From: CAIKMD01 sp963729935
GTDB taxonomy: Bacteria > Pseudomonadota > Alphaproteobacteria > ATCC43930 > CGMCC-115725
Assembly: GCA_963729935.1 (NCBI GenBank)
Contig: CAVSPW010000005.1
Span: 930,001 to 994,000 of the forward strand
Direction: 5' to 3'
DNA: 64,000 nt
Shown one piece after another: positions 1 to 8,000 of the stretch (the stretch's first letter is position 1; each line of letters starts with the position of its first letter). A program made the position numbers and the translations under genes. The notes under the pieces are model-generated. The model was not told where the DNA came from. It did no database searches and saw only the letters and a list, made by a program, of their open reading frames with translations.

Positions 1-411
1 TTGCCCCTGCCGCTCGAAGCGCAGGTCCTCGCCAAATGTCTGGCGCATTGGCTCGTCACCGGATTGCCGCTCACCCTGGTGGCGCCGCTTCTGGCGCTGT
101 TGCTGCATCTGGACGTCGAAGGCTATCCCGCCTTGATCCTGGGCATGGCGATCGGAACGCCGATCCTCAGTTTGCTGGGCGCGATCGGCGCGGCATTGTG
201 TCTCGGCGCGCGACGCGGCGGTGTCCTGTTGTCACTGCTGGTGCTGCCGCTCTATATCCCCGTCCTGATTTTCGGCGTCGCCGCGATCGAGGCCGAAATT
301 TCAGGACTGGGCGCAAGGCCGCATCTCCTCCTGCTGGCGGCGCTGCTGGTCACAGCCTTGGCCCTGGTTCCTTTTGCCGCTGCCGCGGCATTGCGCCAGG
401 CGGTAGAATAA
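1..411 (+). CDS. ccmB: Haem exporter subunit CcmB (5' truncated by window edge)
   Basis: This is the C-terminal 136 residues of CcmB, the membrane permease that works with the ATPase CcmA and with CcmC to deliver haem to the chaperone CcmE in System I cytochrome c maturation. The family is about 220 residues long, so roughly the first 80 lie upstream; the TTG at base 1 is an internal leucine, not a start. What is visible is four to five hydrophobic segments with short loops, typical of the CcmB permease. The gene heads an unbroken same-strand run ccmB-C-D-E-F-G-H-I, which makes the assignment secure. Confidence 0.9.
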   Translation: MPLPLEAQVLAKCLAHWLVTGLPLTLVAPLLALLLHLDVEGYPALILGMAIGTPILSLLGAIGAALCLGARRGGVLLSLLVLPLYIPVLIFGVAAIEAEISGLGARPHLLLLAALLVTALALVPFAAAAALRQAVE

Positions 412-446
412 TCATCGTTTGAGCGGCGTTTGTCAGAGTGGTTGCC

Positions 447-1169
447 ATGTTCCGCCTCGCCAATCCAAACCGTTTCATGAGCTGGTCGTCGAAACTGCTG
501 CCCTGGTGCGCGGTTGCCACCGCGATCCTTCTTGGGATCGGAACCTGGCTCGCGCTCTTTGTCGCGCCGCCCGACTATCAGCAGGGCGAGGCGGTTCGCA
601 TCATGTATGTCCATGTCCCGGCGGCGTGGATGGCGAGTTTCGTCTATGCGGTGATGGCGGTCTCGAGCGCCGTCGCGCTCATCTGGCGGCATCCGCTCGC
701 CGACATCGCGGCAAGGGAAGCCGCGCCCCTGGGCGCGGGTTTCACCCTTGTCTGCCTGGTTTCCGGCTCGCTTTGGGGCAAGCCCATGTGGGGCACCTAT
801 TGGGTCTGGGACGCGCGGCTCACCTCGGTGCTGGTCTTGTTCTTCCTCTATCTGGGCTATATCGCGCTGGTGAACGCTTTCGATGAGCCGACGCGCGGCA
901 ATCGCGCGGGCGCGATCCTGGCGCTCGTCGGCGCCGTCAACCTGCCGATCATCAAATTCTCGGTCGATTGGTGGAACACGCTGCACCAACCGGCGAGCGT
1001 CTTCCGGCTCGGCGGGCCGACGATTGCGCCCTCGATGCTGTGGCCGCTGCTCGTCATGGCCTTGGGCTTCACGCTCTTCTTCGTCACGCTTTTGCTTTTG
1101 CGCATGCGCAGCGCGCTGATGGCGGCGAAGCTGCGCGCCTTGCGGATTCAGCAAAGCGTGGCTGCGTGA
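447..1169 (+). CDS. ccmC: Haem exporter/handling protein CcmC
   Basis: CcmC is an integral membrane haem-handling protein that loads haem onto CcmE at the periplasmic face. The 240-residue product has six predicted membrane segments and the tryptophan-rich WWD motif WGTYWVWDARLTS at about residues 115-127. Conserved histidines flank it, one in YVHVPAAW (about 56) and one in the later NTLHQP stretch, as expected for axial haem ligands. An in-frame GTG at 438 would add three residues; the ATG at 447 was preferred. It lies 36 bases after ccmB and one base before ccmD, so it is co-transcribed. Confidence 0.93.
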   Translation: MFRLANPNRFMSWSSKLLPWCAVATAILLGIGTWLALFVAPPDYQQGEAVRIMYVHVPAAWMASFVYAVMAVSSAVALIWRHPLADIAAREAAPLGAGFTLVCLVSGSLWGKPMWGTYWVWDARLTSVLVLFFLYLGYIALVNAFDEPTRGNRAGAILALVGAVNLPIIKFSVDWWNTLHQPASVFRLGGPTIAPSMLWPLLVMALGFTLFFVTLLLLRMRSALMAAKLRALRIQQSVAA

Positions 1170-1170
1170 G

Positions 1171-1336
1171 ATGGCGGCGATCGATCACTTTCTTGCGATG
1201 GGCGGCTATGCGCGTTTCGTGTGGCCGGCCTTTGCCATGGCGGTGATTGTCTTGGGCGGGTTGCTCGTCCAGAAGTCTCGTCACTTACAGGAAGCGGCAA
1301 CGCGAATTAGAGGCGGCGGAAAAGCAGCGTCGATGA
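1171..1336 (+). CDS. ccmD: CcmD, with an apparent single-base frameshift that opens it into ccmE
   Basis: CcmD is the small one-helix membrane protein that helps release haem-loaded CcmE from CcmABC. Residues 1-34 from the ATG at 1171 are typical: MGGYARFVWPAF followed by one hydrophobic helix. After about base 1270 the start frame gives an atypical tail (SRHLQEAATRIRGGG) and reads straight into CcmE without a stop. Skipping one base near 1272-1274 gives the charged tail KRQRELEAAEKQRR, the usual CcmD ending, and a TGA at 1334-1336 that overlaps the ccmE ATG. Either the sequence has one extra A here, or the gene is a real CcmD-CcmE fusion of 209 residues (1171-1800). The ancestral overlap favours an indel. 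Confidence 0.75.
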
Positions 1337-1800
1337 CCAGGAAACGCCGGCGTCTTTATGTCGTCCTCGGCGGGCTGGCGCTCCTCGGCGTCGCCACCGC
1401 CCTGGTGCTGTCGGCCTTCAGCGACAATCTCGTCTTCTTTTACAGCCCGAGCGACATCATCGCGAAACACGTGCCGGATGGACGCAGCATCCGCATCGGC
1501 GGCCTCGTCGAACAGGGCAGCGTCAAGCGGGAGACCGATGGCAGGACGCTCGATTTCAGCGTGACCGACGGCAATCACGCCGTGCCCGTAACCTATCAGG
1601 GCGACGTGCCCGATCTTTTCCGCGAGGGCCAGGGCGTCGTCGCCGAAGGCAAGCTCGAGCACGGCACCTTTCGCGCCGCCAGCGTGCTCGCCAAGCATGA
1701 CGAGAAATATATGCCGCCCGAAGTGGTCGATGCGCTGAAGCGCTCCGGCCATTGGCGGGAGACGGCGGCGCCGGCGAAACCCGGCAAGGGAAATCCATGA
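1333..1800 (+). CDS. ccmE: Cytochrome c-type biogenesis haem chaperone CcmE
   Basis: CcmE binds haem covalently in the periplasm and passes it to the CcmFH ligase. The 155-residue product, counted from ATG 1333, has a basic N-terminus, one membrane anchor (about residues 8-28) and the OB-fold domain. The haem-binding histidine is H122 in LAKHDEKYMPPE, with the conserved tyrosine Y126. Length matches the family. No stop codon separates it from the upstream ccmD frame, so a gene finder may report a 209-residue fusion; the internal ATG gives the standard protein. The stop overlaps the ccmF start by four bases (ATGA), indicating translational coupling. Confidence 0.92.
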   Translation: MTRKRRRLYVVLGGLALLGVATALVLSAFSDNLVFFYSPSDIIAKHVPDGRSIRIGGLVEQGSVKRETDGRTLDFSVTDGNHAVPVTYQGDVPDLFREGQGVVAEGKLEHGTFRAASVLAKHDEKYMPPEVVDALKRSGHWRETAAPAKPGKGNP

Positions 1801-3779
1801 TCGCCGAGCTCGGCCATTTCACGCTCGTCCTCGCGCTCTGCCTCGCTTTGGCTCAAGCGTCGCTGCCGCTCTGGGGCGCGGCGCGCGGCCATGCCGGGTT
1901 GATGGCGGTCGGTCAAAGCGCGGCGGTCACGCAATTCATTCTCATCGCGATCTCGTTCCTGGCGCTCGTCCACGCCTATGTCGTGTCGGATTTCTCGGTC
2001 TTGAACGTCGTCGAGAACAGCGCGTCGACGAAGCCGATGCTCTACAAGATCACCGGCGTCTGGAGCAATCACGAAGGCTCGATGCTGCTCTGGGTGCTGA
2101 TTCTCTCCCTGTTCGGCGCGGCGGTCGCGCTGTTCGGCGACAATCTGCCGCCGGCCTTGCGCGCGCGCGTGCTCGCGGTGCAAGGCCTGATCGGCGTCGG
2201 CTTCCTCACCTTCATCGTCTTCACCTCCGATCCGTTCCTGCGCATTCACCCGGCGCCCCTCGAGGGCCAAGGCATGAACCCGATCCTCCAGGATCCCGGG
2301 CTCGCCTTTCACCCGCCCTTTCTTTATTTGGGCTATGTCGGGTTTTCGATCGCGTTTTCCTTCGCGGTCGCGGCCTTGATCGAAGGCCGCGTCGATGCCG
2401 CCTGGGCGCGCTGGGTCAGGCCCTGGACCCTGGCGGCATGGTGCACCTTGACCATCGGCATCGCGATGGGAAGCTGGTGGGCCTATTACACCCTCGGCTG
2501 GGGCGGCTGGTGGTTCTGGGATCCGGTCGAGAACGCCTCCTTCATGCCCTGGCTCGTCGGCACGGCGCTCCTGCATTCGGCGATCGTCGTCGAGAAGCGC
2601 GATGCGCTCAAAAGCTGGACGATCCTTCTGGCGATCATCACCTTCTCGCTCTCGCTCATCGGCACCTTCCTCGTGCGTTCGGGCGTCCTCACTTCGGTGC
2701 ATGCCTTCGCGGTCGACCCCGCGCGCGGCGCCTTCATCCTGGTGCTCCTCGTCATCGCCATCGGCGGCTCGCTGACGCTCTACGCGGTGCGCGCGCCCTC
2801 CTTGCGCGGCGGCGGGTTGTTCGCGCCAATCTCGCGCGAAGGCGCGCTCGTCCTGAACAACGTCCTGCTCGCAACCGCGGCGGCGACCGTCTTTCTCGGC
2901 ACGCTCTATCCGTTGTTCCTCGATGCCGTGGGCGGCCCCAAGGTTTCGGTCGGCTATCCGTTCTTCGACCGGACTTTCGCGCCGCTGATGGTGCCGGTGC
3001 TGGCGGCGGTTGCGGTCGGACCCTTCCTCGCCTGGAAGCGGGGCGATCTGTTGGGCGCGCTGCAGCGGCTTTGGCTCGCCTTCGCCGCGGCGCTCCTCAC
3101 CGTATCGATCGGGCTTTACATGGCGGGGTTCAAGCCGATCCTCGCTCTGCTGGGTCTTGGGCTCGCGGCCTGGGTCGCGGTCGGGTCGCTCAGCGAATGG
3201 GCGGAACGGGTGAAGCTCTTCCGCGCGCCGGCCAGCGAAAGCTGGCGCCGTGCCTGGAACCTGCCGCGTTCGGCCTATGGCATGACCTTGGCGCATTTCG
3301 GGTTAGCGGTCAGCGTCGCCGGGATCGCGGCGTCGGCCTTCGCGGTCGAGCGCATCGAGTTGCTCCATCCCGGCGATGATCTCACCGTCGCCGGCTATCA
3401 CCTCCATTTCGACGGCACGGAGAAGGTCGAAGGCCCGAATTTCGTCGCCGACCGCGCGACAATCGAGGTGACGCGCGGCGGCGCGCCGGTCGCCGTGCTG
3501 CATCCCGAGCGGCGATTCTTCGCCTTGCAGCAGATGACGACCAGCCTCACTGCGATCCGCACCAACTTCCTCGCCGATCTCTACGTCGCGCTCGGCGATC
3601 CCGACGAGAAGGGCGGCTCGACCATCCGCGCCTATTGGAAGCCGCTCACGCCCTGGATCTGGATCGGCGCGGTGCTCATGGCGGCGGGCGGGATGCTCAG
3701 CCTCCTGGACCGGCGCTGGCGCGTCGGCGTGGCATCGCGGCGCCGCCTGCCCGCCGCGCATCCGGCCCCCGGAGAATAG
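1797..3779 (+). CDS. ccmF: Haem lyase CcmF
   Basis: CcmF is the large membrane subunit of the CcmFH haem ligase that attaches haem from CcmE to reduced apocytochrome c. The product is 660 residues with about 15 hydrophobic segments. The periplasmic WWD motif is at about residues 235-252 (WGGWWFWDPVENASFMPW), and conserved histidines occur in the NHEGS (about 92) and FHPPFLYLGY (about 172) stretches. The start at 1797 was chosen because it overlaps the ccmE stop and removes 15 non-homologous residues. It is followed four bases later by ccmG. Confidence 0.95.
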   Translation: MIAELGHFTLVLALCLALAQASLPLWGAARGHAGLMAVGQSAAVTQFILIAISFLALVHAYVVSDFSVLNVVENSASTKPMLYKITGVWSNHEGSMLLWVLILSLFGAAVALFGDNLPPALRARVLAVQGLIGVGFLTFIVFTSDPFLRIHPAPLEGQGMNPILQDPGLAFHPPFLYLGYVGFSIAFSFAVAALIEGRVDAAWARWVRPWTLAAWCTLTIGIAMGSWWAYYTLGWGGWWFWDPVENASFMPWLVGTALLHSAIVVEKRDALKSWTILLAIITFSLSLIGTFLVRSGVLTSVHAFAVDPARGAFILVLLVIAIGGSLTLYAVRAPSLRGGGLFAPISREGALVLNNVLLATAAATVFLGTLYPLFLDAVGGPKVSVGYPFFDRTFAPLMVPVLAAVAVGPFLAWKRGDLLGALQRLWLAFAAALLTVSIGLYMAGFKPILALLGLGLAAWVAVGSLSEWAERVKLFRAPASESWRRAWNLPRSAYGMTLAHFGLAVSVAGIAASAFAVERIELLHPGDDLTVAGYHLHFDGTEKVEGPNFVADRATIEVTRGGAPVAVLHPERRFFALQQMTTSLTAIRTNFLADLYVALGDPDEKGGSTIRAYWKPLTPWIWIGAVLMAAGGMLSLLDRRWRVGVASRRRLPAAHPAPGE

Positions 3780-3783
3780 GCCG

Positions 3784-4320
3784 GTGCGGCGCCTGCTTTA
3801 TCTATTGCCGGTCGCGCTCTTTCTCGCGGTCGCCGGCTATTTCGTGCTCGCCCTCAACCCCGACCGCGATCCGAATCTCTTGCCTTCCGCGCTTATCGAC
3901 AAGCCAGCGCCGCAATTCGCTCTGGCGGGATTTCCGGGCGATGCCGGGTTGAAGCTCGACACGCTGAAAGGCCAGGTCGCGCTCGTCAATTTCTTTGCCT
4001 CCTGGTGCGAGCCCTGCCGCGACGAACACGCCGTGCTGATGCGTCTCGTCGCGGACGGCAAGATCCCGCTCTACGGCATCGCCTACAAGGACAAGCCCGC
4101 GGACGCGCAGCATTTCCTCAAAGAATTCGGCGATCCTTATCGCAGCGTCGGATTGGACGAGAGCGGGCGTACCGCGATCGATTTCGGCGTCTATGGCGTA
4201 CCCGAGACTTACGTCGTCGACCGCGAGGGCCGCATCCGCCTGCGCTATGTCGGGCCGCTCACCGAACGCGACGTCGCGCGGCAATTGCTGCCGCTGCTGA
4301 AAGAGCTGGCGCATTCGTGA
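3784..4320 (+). CDS. ccmG: Thiol:disulfide interchange protein CcmG/DsbE
   Basis: CcmG is a membrane-anchored periplasmic thioredoxin-fold protein that keeps the CXXCH cysteines of apocytochrome c (directly or through CcmH) reduced. The 178-residue product starts at a GTG and has an N-terminal signal anchor at about residues 5-24. The redox site is WCEPC at 74-78 within FFASWCEPC, and the cis-proline loop is GVYGVPETY near residue 138, both diagnostic of the CcmG/DsbE branch. It lies four bases after ccmF, and its stop overlaps the ccmH start. Confidence 0.94.
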   Translation: MRRLLYLLPVALFLAVAGYFVLALNPDRDPNLLPSALIDKPAPQFALAGFPGDAGLKLDTLKGQVALVNFFASWCEPCRDEHAVLMRLVADGKIPLYGIAYKDKPADAQHFLKEFGDPYRSVGLDESGRTAIDFGVYGVPETYVVDREGRIRLRYVGPLTERDVARQLLPLLKELAHS

Positions 4321-4793
4321 GAAAGGCCGCGGTGATCTTCTTTCTCTTCGCGCTGGGCACGCGGGCCCTCGCCGTCGAACCGGGCGAGCGGCTCGCCGAT
4401 CCGGCGCTCGAGGCGCGTGCCCGCGCGCTCAGCGAGCAATTGCGTTGCCTCGTCTGCCAGAACGAATCGATCGACGAATCGAATGCGCCGCTCGCGCATG
4501 ATCTGCGGGTCTTGCTGCGCGAGCGCATCAAGGACGGCGATACCGACGCGCAAGCGGTGAAATTTCTCACCGACCGTTACGGCGACTTCGTCCTGCTGAA
4601 GCCGCCTGTCGAGCCCGCGACCTATGTGCTGTGGTTCGGACCGCTCGGCATCCTTGTGCTGGCGGCGGGCGGCGCGCTCTTCTATCTGCGCCGGCGCAAC
4701 ACGCTGCCCGAGGCCGCGCCGCTCTCCGACGCCGAGCAAAAGCGCTTGAAGCGCCTCTTGAAAGACGCCGAACTCAAAGGGGATAGCGGCTGA
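4317..4793 (+). CDS. ccmH: Cytochrome c maturation protein CcmH
   Basis: CcmH is a periplasmic membrane-anchored oxidoreductase subunit of the haem ligase. The 158-residue product has a signal peptide (about residues 1-19), the conserved LRCLVCQNES redox motif with cysteines at 44 and 47, and a C-terminal membrane helix at about 103-122. The GTG at 4317 was chosen because it overlaps the ccmG stop (GTGA) and gives the family length; longer in-frame upstream sequence overlaps ccmG and is not CcmH-like. The stop overlaps the ccmI start (TGATG). Confidence 0.93.
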   Translation: MRKAAVIFFLFALGTRALAVEPGERLADPALEARARALSEQLRCLVCQNESIDESNAPLAHDLRVLLRERIKDGDTDAQAVKFLTDRYGDFVLLKPPVEPATYVLWFGPLGILVLAAGGALFYLRRRNTLPEAAPLSDAEQKRLKRLLKDAELKGDSG

Positions 4794-5638
4794 TGCTCTT
4801 GGCCATTCTGCTCGCGGGCGTCACGCTCATCGTGCTCGCCATGGTGCTGGGCCCGCTGGTGAGATCCGCCAAGGCCCCGCGCGAACGCGCCGCGTTCGAC
4901 CGCGCCGTCTACCGCGACCAGCTCGCGGAACTCGAACACGAAGTGGCGCGCGGGCTCGTCGAGCCCGCCCAGGCCGCGTCGGCGCGGCTCGAATTGCAGC
5001 GCCGGCTGCTCGCCGCCGATGCCGGGTCGGCACCCGCGAAACCCGGCGCGCGGCAGCCGGTTTTGGCGGCGGCGCTCGGCATCGCGATCGCGCTCGTTGC
5101 GGGCGGGCTTTATCTGCATTTCGGCGCGCCCGGTCTGCCCGACGAGCCGTACGACGCGCGCGGGCCCGAGCGCGAGCGCGCGGCGGCCGAGCAAGCACAG
5201 ATGGCGCAGATCAAGAGCATGGTTGCCGGGCTCGCCGAGCGGCTCAAATCGACGCCCGACGATCTCGAAGGCTGGCTGCGGCTCGGCCGCTCCTACACCG
5301 TACTGGGCGAGCGCGACCAGGCGGACGCTGCCTTCGCCCAAGCCGAGCGCTTGAAGCCCAATGACCCGACGGTTCTGCTCGCCGAGGCCCGCGCGATGAT
5401 GGCGGGACGCGCGATCGCCGATCCGATTCCCGATCAGGTGGTCGCGATCTTGAAGCGCGTCGAAGCCATCGATCGCGCGCAACCGATCGTGCTGTGGTAT
5501 CTGGGGCTTCACGCCGCGCAGCAAAACGATTTCAGCGCGGCGCGCGACGAATGGCAAAAGCTGCTCAAGATTTTGCCGGCGGACAGCGACGAGCACCGCA
5601 CGGTCGAAGCCGCGTTGGGCGCGATCAAGGCGCGATGA
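4793..5638 (+). CDS. ccmI: Cytochrome c maturation TPR protein CcmI
   Basis: CcmI is the apocytochrome c chaperone of alphaproteobacterial Ccm systems. The 281-residue product has an N-terminal membrane helix (about residues 2-22), a cytoplasmic leucine/charged segment containing DQLAELEHEVARGL, a second helix at about 90-108, and periplasmic TPR repeats (about 150-280, e.g. WLRLGRSYTVLGERDQADAAFAQAERLKP). A separate ccmI gene after ccmH is normal in this class. It ends the operon and is convergent with the CoA-transferase genes, only 20 bases away. Confidence 0.92.
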   Translation: MLLAILLAGVTLIVLAMVLGPLVRSAKAPRERAAFDRAVYRDQLAELEHEVARGLVEPAQAASARLELQRRLLAADAGSAPAKPGARQPVLAAALGIAIALVAGGLYLHFGAPGLPDEPYDARGPERERAAAEQAQMAQIKSMVAGLAERLKSTPDDLEGWLRLGRSYTVLGERDQADAAFAQAERLKPNDPTVLLAEARAMMAGRAIADPIPDQVVAILKRVEAIDRAQPIVLWYLGLHAAQQNDFSAARDEWQKLLKILPADSDEHRTVEAALGAIKAR

Positions 5639-5658
5639 CGGTTCGTTTTTTTTAAACT

Positions 5659-6297
5659 TCAGTTCGCGCTGAAATCGGCCTCGGTCTTGGCGCGGATTTC
5701 CTCGACGGTGACGCCGGGCGCGCGCTCCAGAAGCCGCATCTCCTGCTGCCCGTGCTTGTCGATCTCGAACACGCCGAGATCGGTGATGACGAGATCGACG
5801 ACGCGCGAGCCGGTCAGGGGCAGGGTGCAGCGCTTCAGCAATTTCGGCCCGTCCTTGGCCGTATGCTCCATCACCACTACGACCTTTTTGACGCCGGCGA
5901 CGAGATCCATCGCGCCGCCCATGCCTTTGACCATCTTTCCCGGGATCATCCAATTGGCGAGATCGCCGTTCCCGGCCACCTGCATCGCGCCCAGAATGGA
6001 GAGGTCGATATGCCCGCCGCGAATCATCGCGAAGCTGTCGGCGCTCGAGAAATAGCTCGTCGTCGGCAGTTCCGTCACGGTCTGCTTGCCGGCATTGATG
6101 AGATCGGGATCCTCGTCGCCCTCATAGGGGAACGGCCCCATGCCGAGCATGCCGTTCTCGCTCTGAAGCTGAACCGACATGCCCTTCGGAATAAAGTTCG
6201 ACACCAGAGTCGGAATGCCGATCCCGAGATTGACATAAAAGCCGTCGCGCAGTTCGAGCGCCGCGCGGGCCGCCATCTCGTCGCGTGTCCAGGGCAT
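5659..6297 (-). CDS. scoB: 3-oxoacid CoA-transferase subunit B
   Basis: This is the beta subunit of a succinyl-CoA:3-oxoacid (acetoacetate-type) CoA-transferase, which activates a keto acid with CoA taken from succinyl-CoA. The 212-residue protein carries the catalytic glutamate E47 in LQSENGMLGMGP, and the family stretches NLGIGIPTLV and GGAMDLVAGVKKVVVVMEH. It is downstream of subunit A on the same strand with a 61-base gap. Beta-ketoadipate transferase (PcaJ) is close in sequence and cannot be excluded, but no other pca gene is near. Confidence 0.88.
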   Translation of the reverse strand: MPWTRDEMAARAALELRDGFYVNLGIGIPTLVSNFIPKGMSVQLQSENGMLGMGPFPYEGDEDPDLINAGKQTVTELPTTSYFSSADSFAMIRGGHIDLSILGAMQVAGNGDLANWMIPGKMVKGMGGAMDLVAGVKKVVVVMEHTAKDGPKLLKRCTLPLTGSRVVDLVITDLGVFEIDKHGQQEMRLLERAPGVTVEEIRAKTEADFSAN

Positions 6298-6358
6298 GGG
6301 GGTCTCCTTGGTTTAGCTTCGCACGACACGGCGGCGCTAGGCTCGCGCCGCCGCTGTG

Positions 6359-7063
6359 CTACGCTCTCTTCCGCACCGTGCGGACTTCGATGCGTTTCAC
6401 GGGATCCTTGATGTGCACGATGCGCTGCACGAAAATTCCGGGCGTCATGATATCGTCGGGATCGATCTGGCCGGGCTCGACCAGATGCTCGACCTCGGCC
6501 ACCGTGATCTTGCCGGCCGTCGCCATCACCGGATTGAAGTTCCGCGCGGTCTTGCGATAGACGAGGTTGCCCTCGGTGTCGCCCTTCCAGGCATGGACGA
6601 TCGAGAGGTCGGCGACCAGCCCCCGCTCCATCACGTAATGCGCGCCGTCGAAGCTGCGCGTCTCCTTGCCTTCGGCGATGACGGTACCGTAGCCGGTCTT
6701 GGTGAAGAAGGCGGGAATGCCGGCGCCGCCGGCGCGGATGCGCTCGGCCAAGGTGCCCTGCGGATTGAATTCGAGCTCCAATTCGCCGTCGAGATAGAGC
6801 TGGGCGAAGAGCTTGTTCTCGCCGACATAGGACGAGATCATCTTGCGGATCTGGCGCGACTCCAAAAGGAGGCCGAGCGCCGCGCCATCGGTGCCGGCGT
6901 TGTTGGAAACCACCGTCAGGTTCTTCACGCCCGATTTCCGGATCGCCTCGATCAGCGCATCGGGCACGCCGCACAGGCCGAAGCCTCCCGACATCAGCGT
7001 CATGCCGTCGCGCAACAGCCCCGCAAGCGCGGCTTCCGCCGTCGGATACACCTTGTTCGCCAT
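6359..7063 (-). CDS. scoA: 3-oxoacid CoA-transferase subunit A
   Basis: This is the alpha subunit, 234 residues, partner of the downstream subunit B. It has the CoA-binding signature SGGFGLCGVPDALI at about residues 25-38 and the family stretches SNNAGTDG, GYGTVIAEGKE and NFNPVMATAGK. The start MANKVYPTAEAAL at 7063 fits homologues; an upstream in-frame extension of 31 residues is Cys/Arg-rich and not family-like. Together the two genes form an operon acting in ketone body or short-chain keto acid use. Confidence 0.88.
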   Translation of the reverse strand: MANKVYPTAEAALAGLLRDGMTLMSGGFGLCGVPDALIEAIRKSGVKNLTVVSNNAGTDGAALGLLLESRQIRKMISSYVGENKLFAQLYLDGELELEFNPQGTLAERIRAGGAGIPAFFTKTGYGTVIAEGKETRSFDGAHYVMERGLVADLSIVHAWKGDTEGNLVYRKTARNFNPVMATAGKITVAEVEHLVEPGQIDPDDIMTPGIFVQRIVHIKDPVKRIEVRTVRKRA

Positions 7064-7180
7064 TCCAGGCCGCTCCCGTTTTATCGCGCAAGAGAAATAA
7101 CACGCCGCCCGGCATGGCGCCACCGGCTCGCAACCGAACCCCTTGCCGCCGCGCAACGTCGAGGCGGCGGGCCTTGAATG

Positions 7181-7486
7181 TCAGCCGCGGTCGCGTTGCG
7201 GCGCGATCTCGTCGATGGCATGGGCGAGCTTGACGTCGCGCTCGCTCAGCCCTTCCACGTCGTGGGTGGCGAGAACGATCTCGACCCGGTTGTAGACGTT
7301 GAACCATTCGGGATGGTGGTCCATCTTCTCGGCGAGAAGCGCGATTCGGGACATGAAGGCCCAGGCCTCGCTGAAGGTGCCGAAATGAAAGACCTTGCGG
7401 ATGGCGTCGCGATCCTCGACCTCGGCCCAGCCTCTCAGTTCCGCAACCGCCTCTTTGCGCTTGGCGCCGATCAGTCTCTCAACCAT
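7181..7486 (-). CDS. phhB: 4a-hydroxytetrahydrobiopterin dehydratase
   Basis: This pterin-4a-carbinolamine dehydratase dehydrates 4a-hydroxytetrahydropterin so the cofactor of pterin-dependent hydroxylases can be recycled; some bacteria use it in folate or moco-related pterin metabolism. The 101-residue protein has the family core EKMDHHPEWFNVYNRVEIVL and THDVEGLSERDVKLA, which holds the catalytic histidines. The start at 7486 (MVERLIG) gives the family length. No phenylalanine hydroxylase gene is in the window. It is divergent from the zincin gene with a 20-base gap. Confidence 0.9.
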   Translation of the reverse strand: MVERLIGAKRKEAVAELRGWAEVEDRDAIRKVFHFGTFSEAWAFMSRIALLAEKMDHHPEWFNVYNRVEIVLATHDVEGLSERDVKLAHAIDEIAPQRDRG

Positions 7487-7506
7487 GTCTCGCCTCCATT
7501 CAGACC

Positions 7507-7893
7507 ATGACCCAGTCGCCGCCCTCGCTCGCCGATCTCGATAGCCTCGCACAGCAAGCGCTGGCGACCATACCGGATGAATTAAAGCGCCATTTCGGCG
7601 CGGTCGTCATCCGTCTTGAGGATTTCCCCGACGAGGAGACCGAGCGGGAAATGGGGCTCGAAAGCCCCTTCGATCTTCTCGGTCTTTATCGCGGCGTCGC
7701 CCTGCCGCATCAAAGCGTCTCGAGCCCGCAACCCGGCATCGACATGATCTTCCTCTACCGGCGCCCCATTCTCGATTATTGGTGCGAGACCGGCGAGGAT
7801 CTCTATGCCGTGGTGCGCCATGTGCTGATCCACGAAATCGGCCATCATTTCGGCTTTTCCGACGAAGACATGGAACGCATCGAACGCGCGTAG
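7507..7893 (+). CDS. Small zincin-like metallopeptidase family protein
   Basis: The 128-residue protein belongs to the minimal zincin family (Pfam zincin_1, PF06262 as I remember it). The zinc-binding HExxH is at residues 109-113 within HVLIHEIGHHFGFSDEDMERIE, and an acidic cluster just after it matches the family pattern. The upstream part (FDLLGLYRGVALP, IDMIFLYRRPIL) is the usual conserved substrate-side region. There is no signal peptide, so it acts in the cytoplasm. Substrates of this family are not known to me. It is convergent with the glycosylase gene. Confidence 0.85.
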   Translation: MTQSPPSLADLDSLAQQALATIPDELKRHFGAVVIRLEDFPDEETEREMGLESPFDLLGLYRGVALPHQSVSSPQPGIDMIFLYRRPILDYWCETGEDLYAVVRHVLIHEIGHHFGFSDEDMERIERA

Positions 7894-7968
7894 CACAGGC
7901 GAGGCTCGCGGGGCCGAGTTGTCCCGCGAAGCAAAGCTCAAAAGACGTCGTGCGGGCGAGACCCTCCC

Positions 7969-8000
7969 GGGCCGACCCGTCCCGCGAAGCGGGCTCAAAC
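7969..8000. terminator. Hairpin between convergent genes, second copy of a short direct repeat
   Basis: CCCGC-GAA-GCGGG at 7981-7993 can form a small hairpin right at the end of the minus-strand glycosylase gene. The surrounding 32 bases resemble 7911-7942 (GGGCCGA..TCCCGCGAAGC..CTCAAA in both), which lacks the right hairpin arm. A shared termination role is plausible, but there is no clear U tract. Confidence 0.3.

Noticed and set aside
1596..3296. 566-residue open frame on the - strand
   Set aside because: Antisense shadow of ccmE and ccmF; extreme Arg/Asp/Gln composition.
4005..4316. Longer start for CcmH
   Set aside because: The extra 104 residues overlap ccmG in another frame and are Arg-rich; the GTG at 4317 overlaps the ccmG stop.
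5640..5660. Poly-T tract as a terminator after ccmI
   Set aside because: The T run is not preceded by a stable hairpin.
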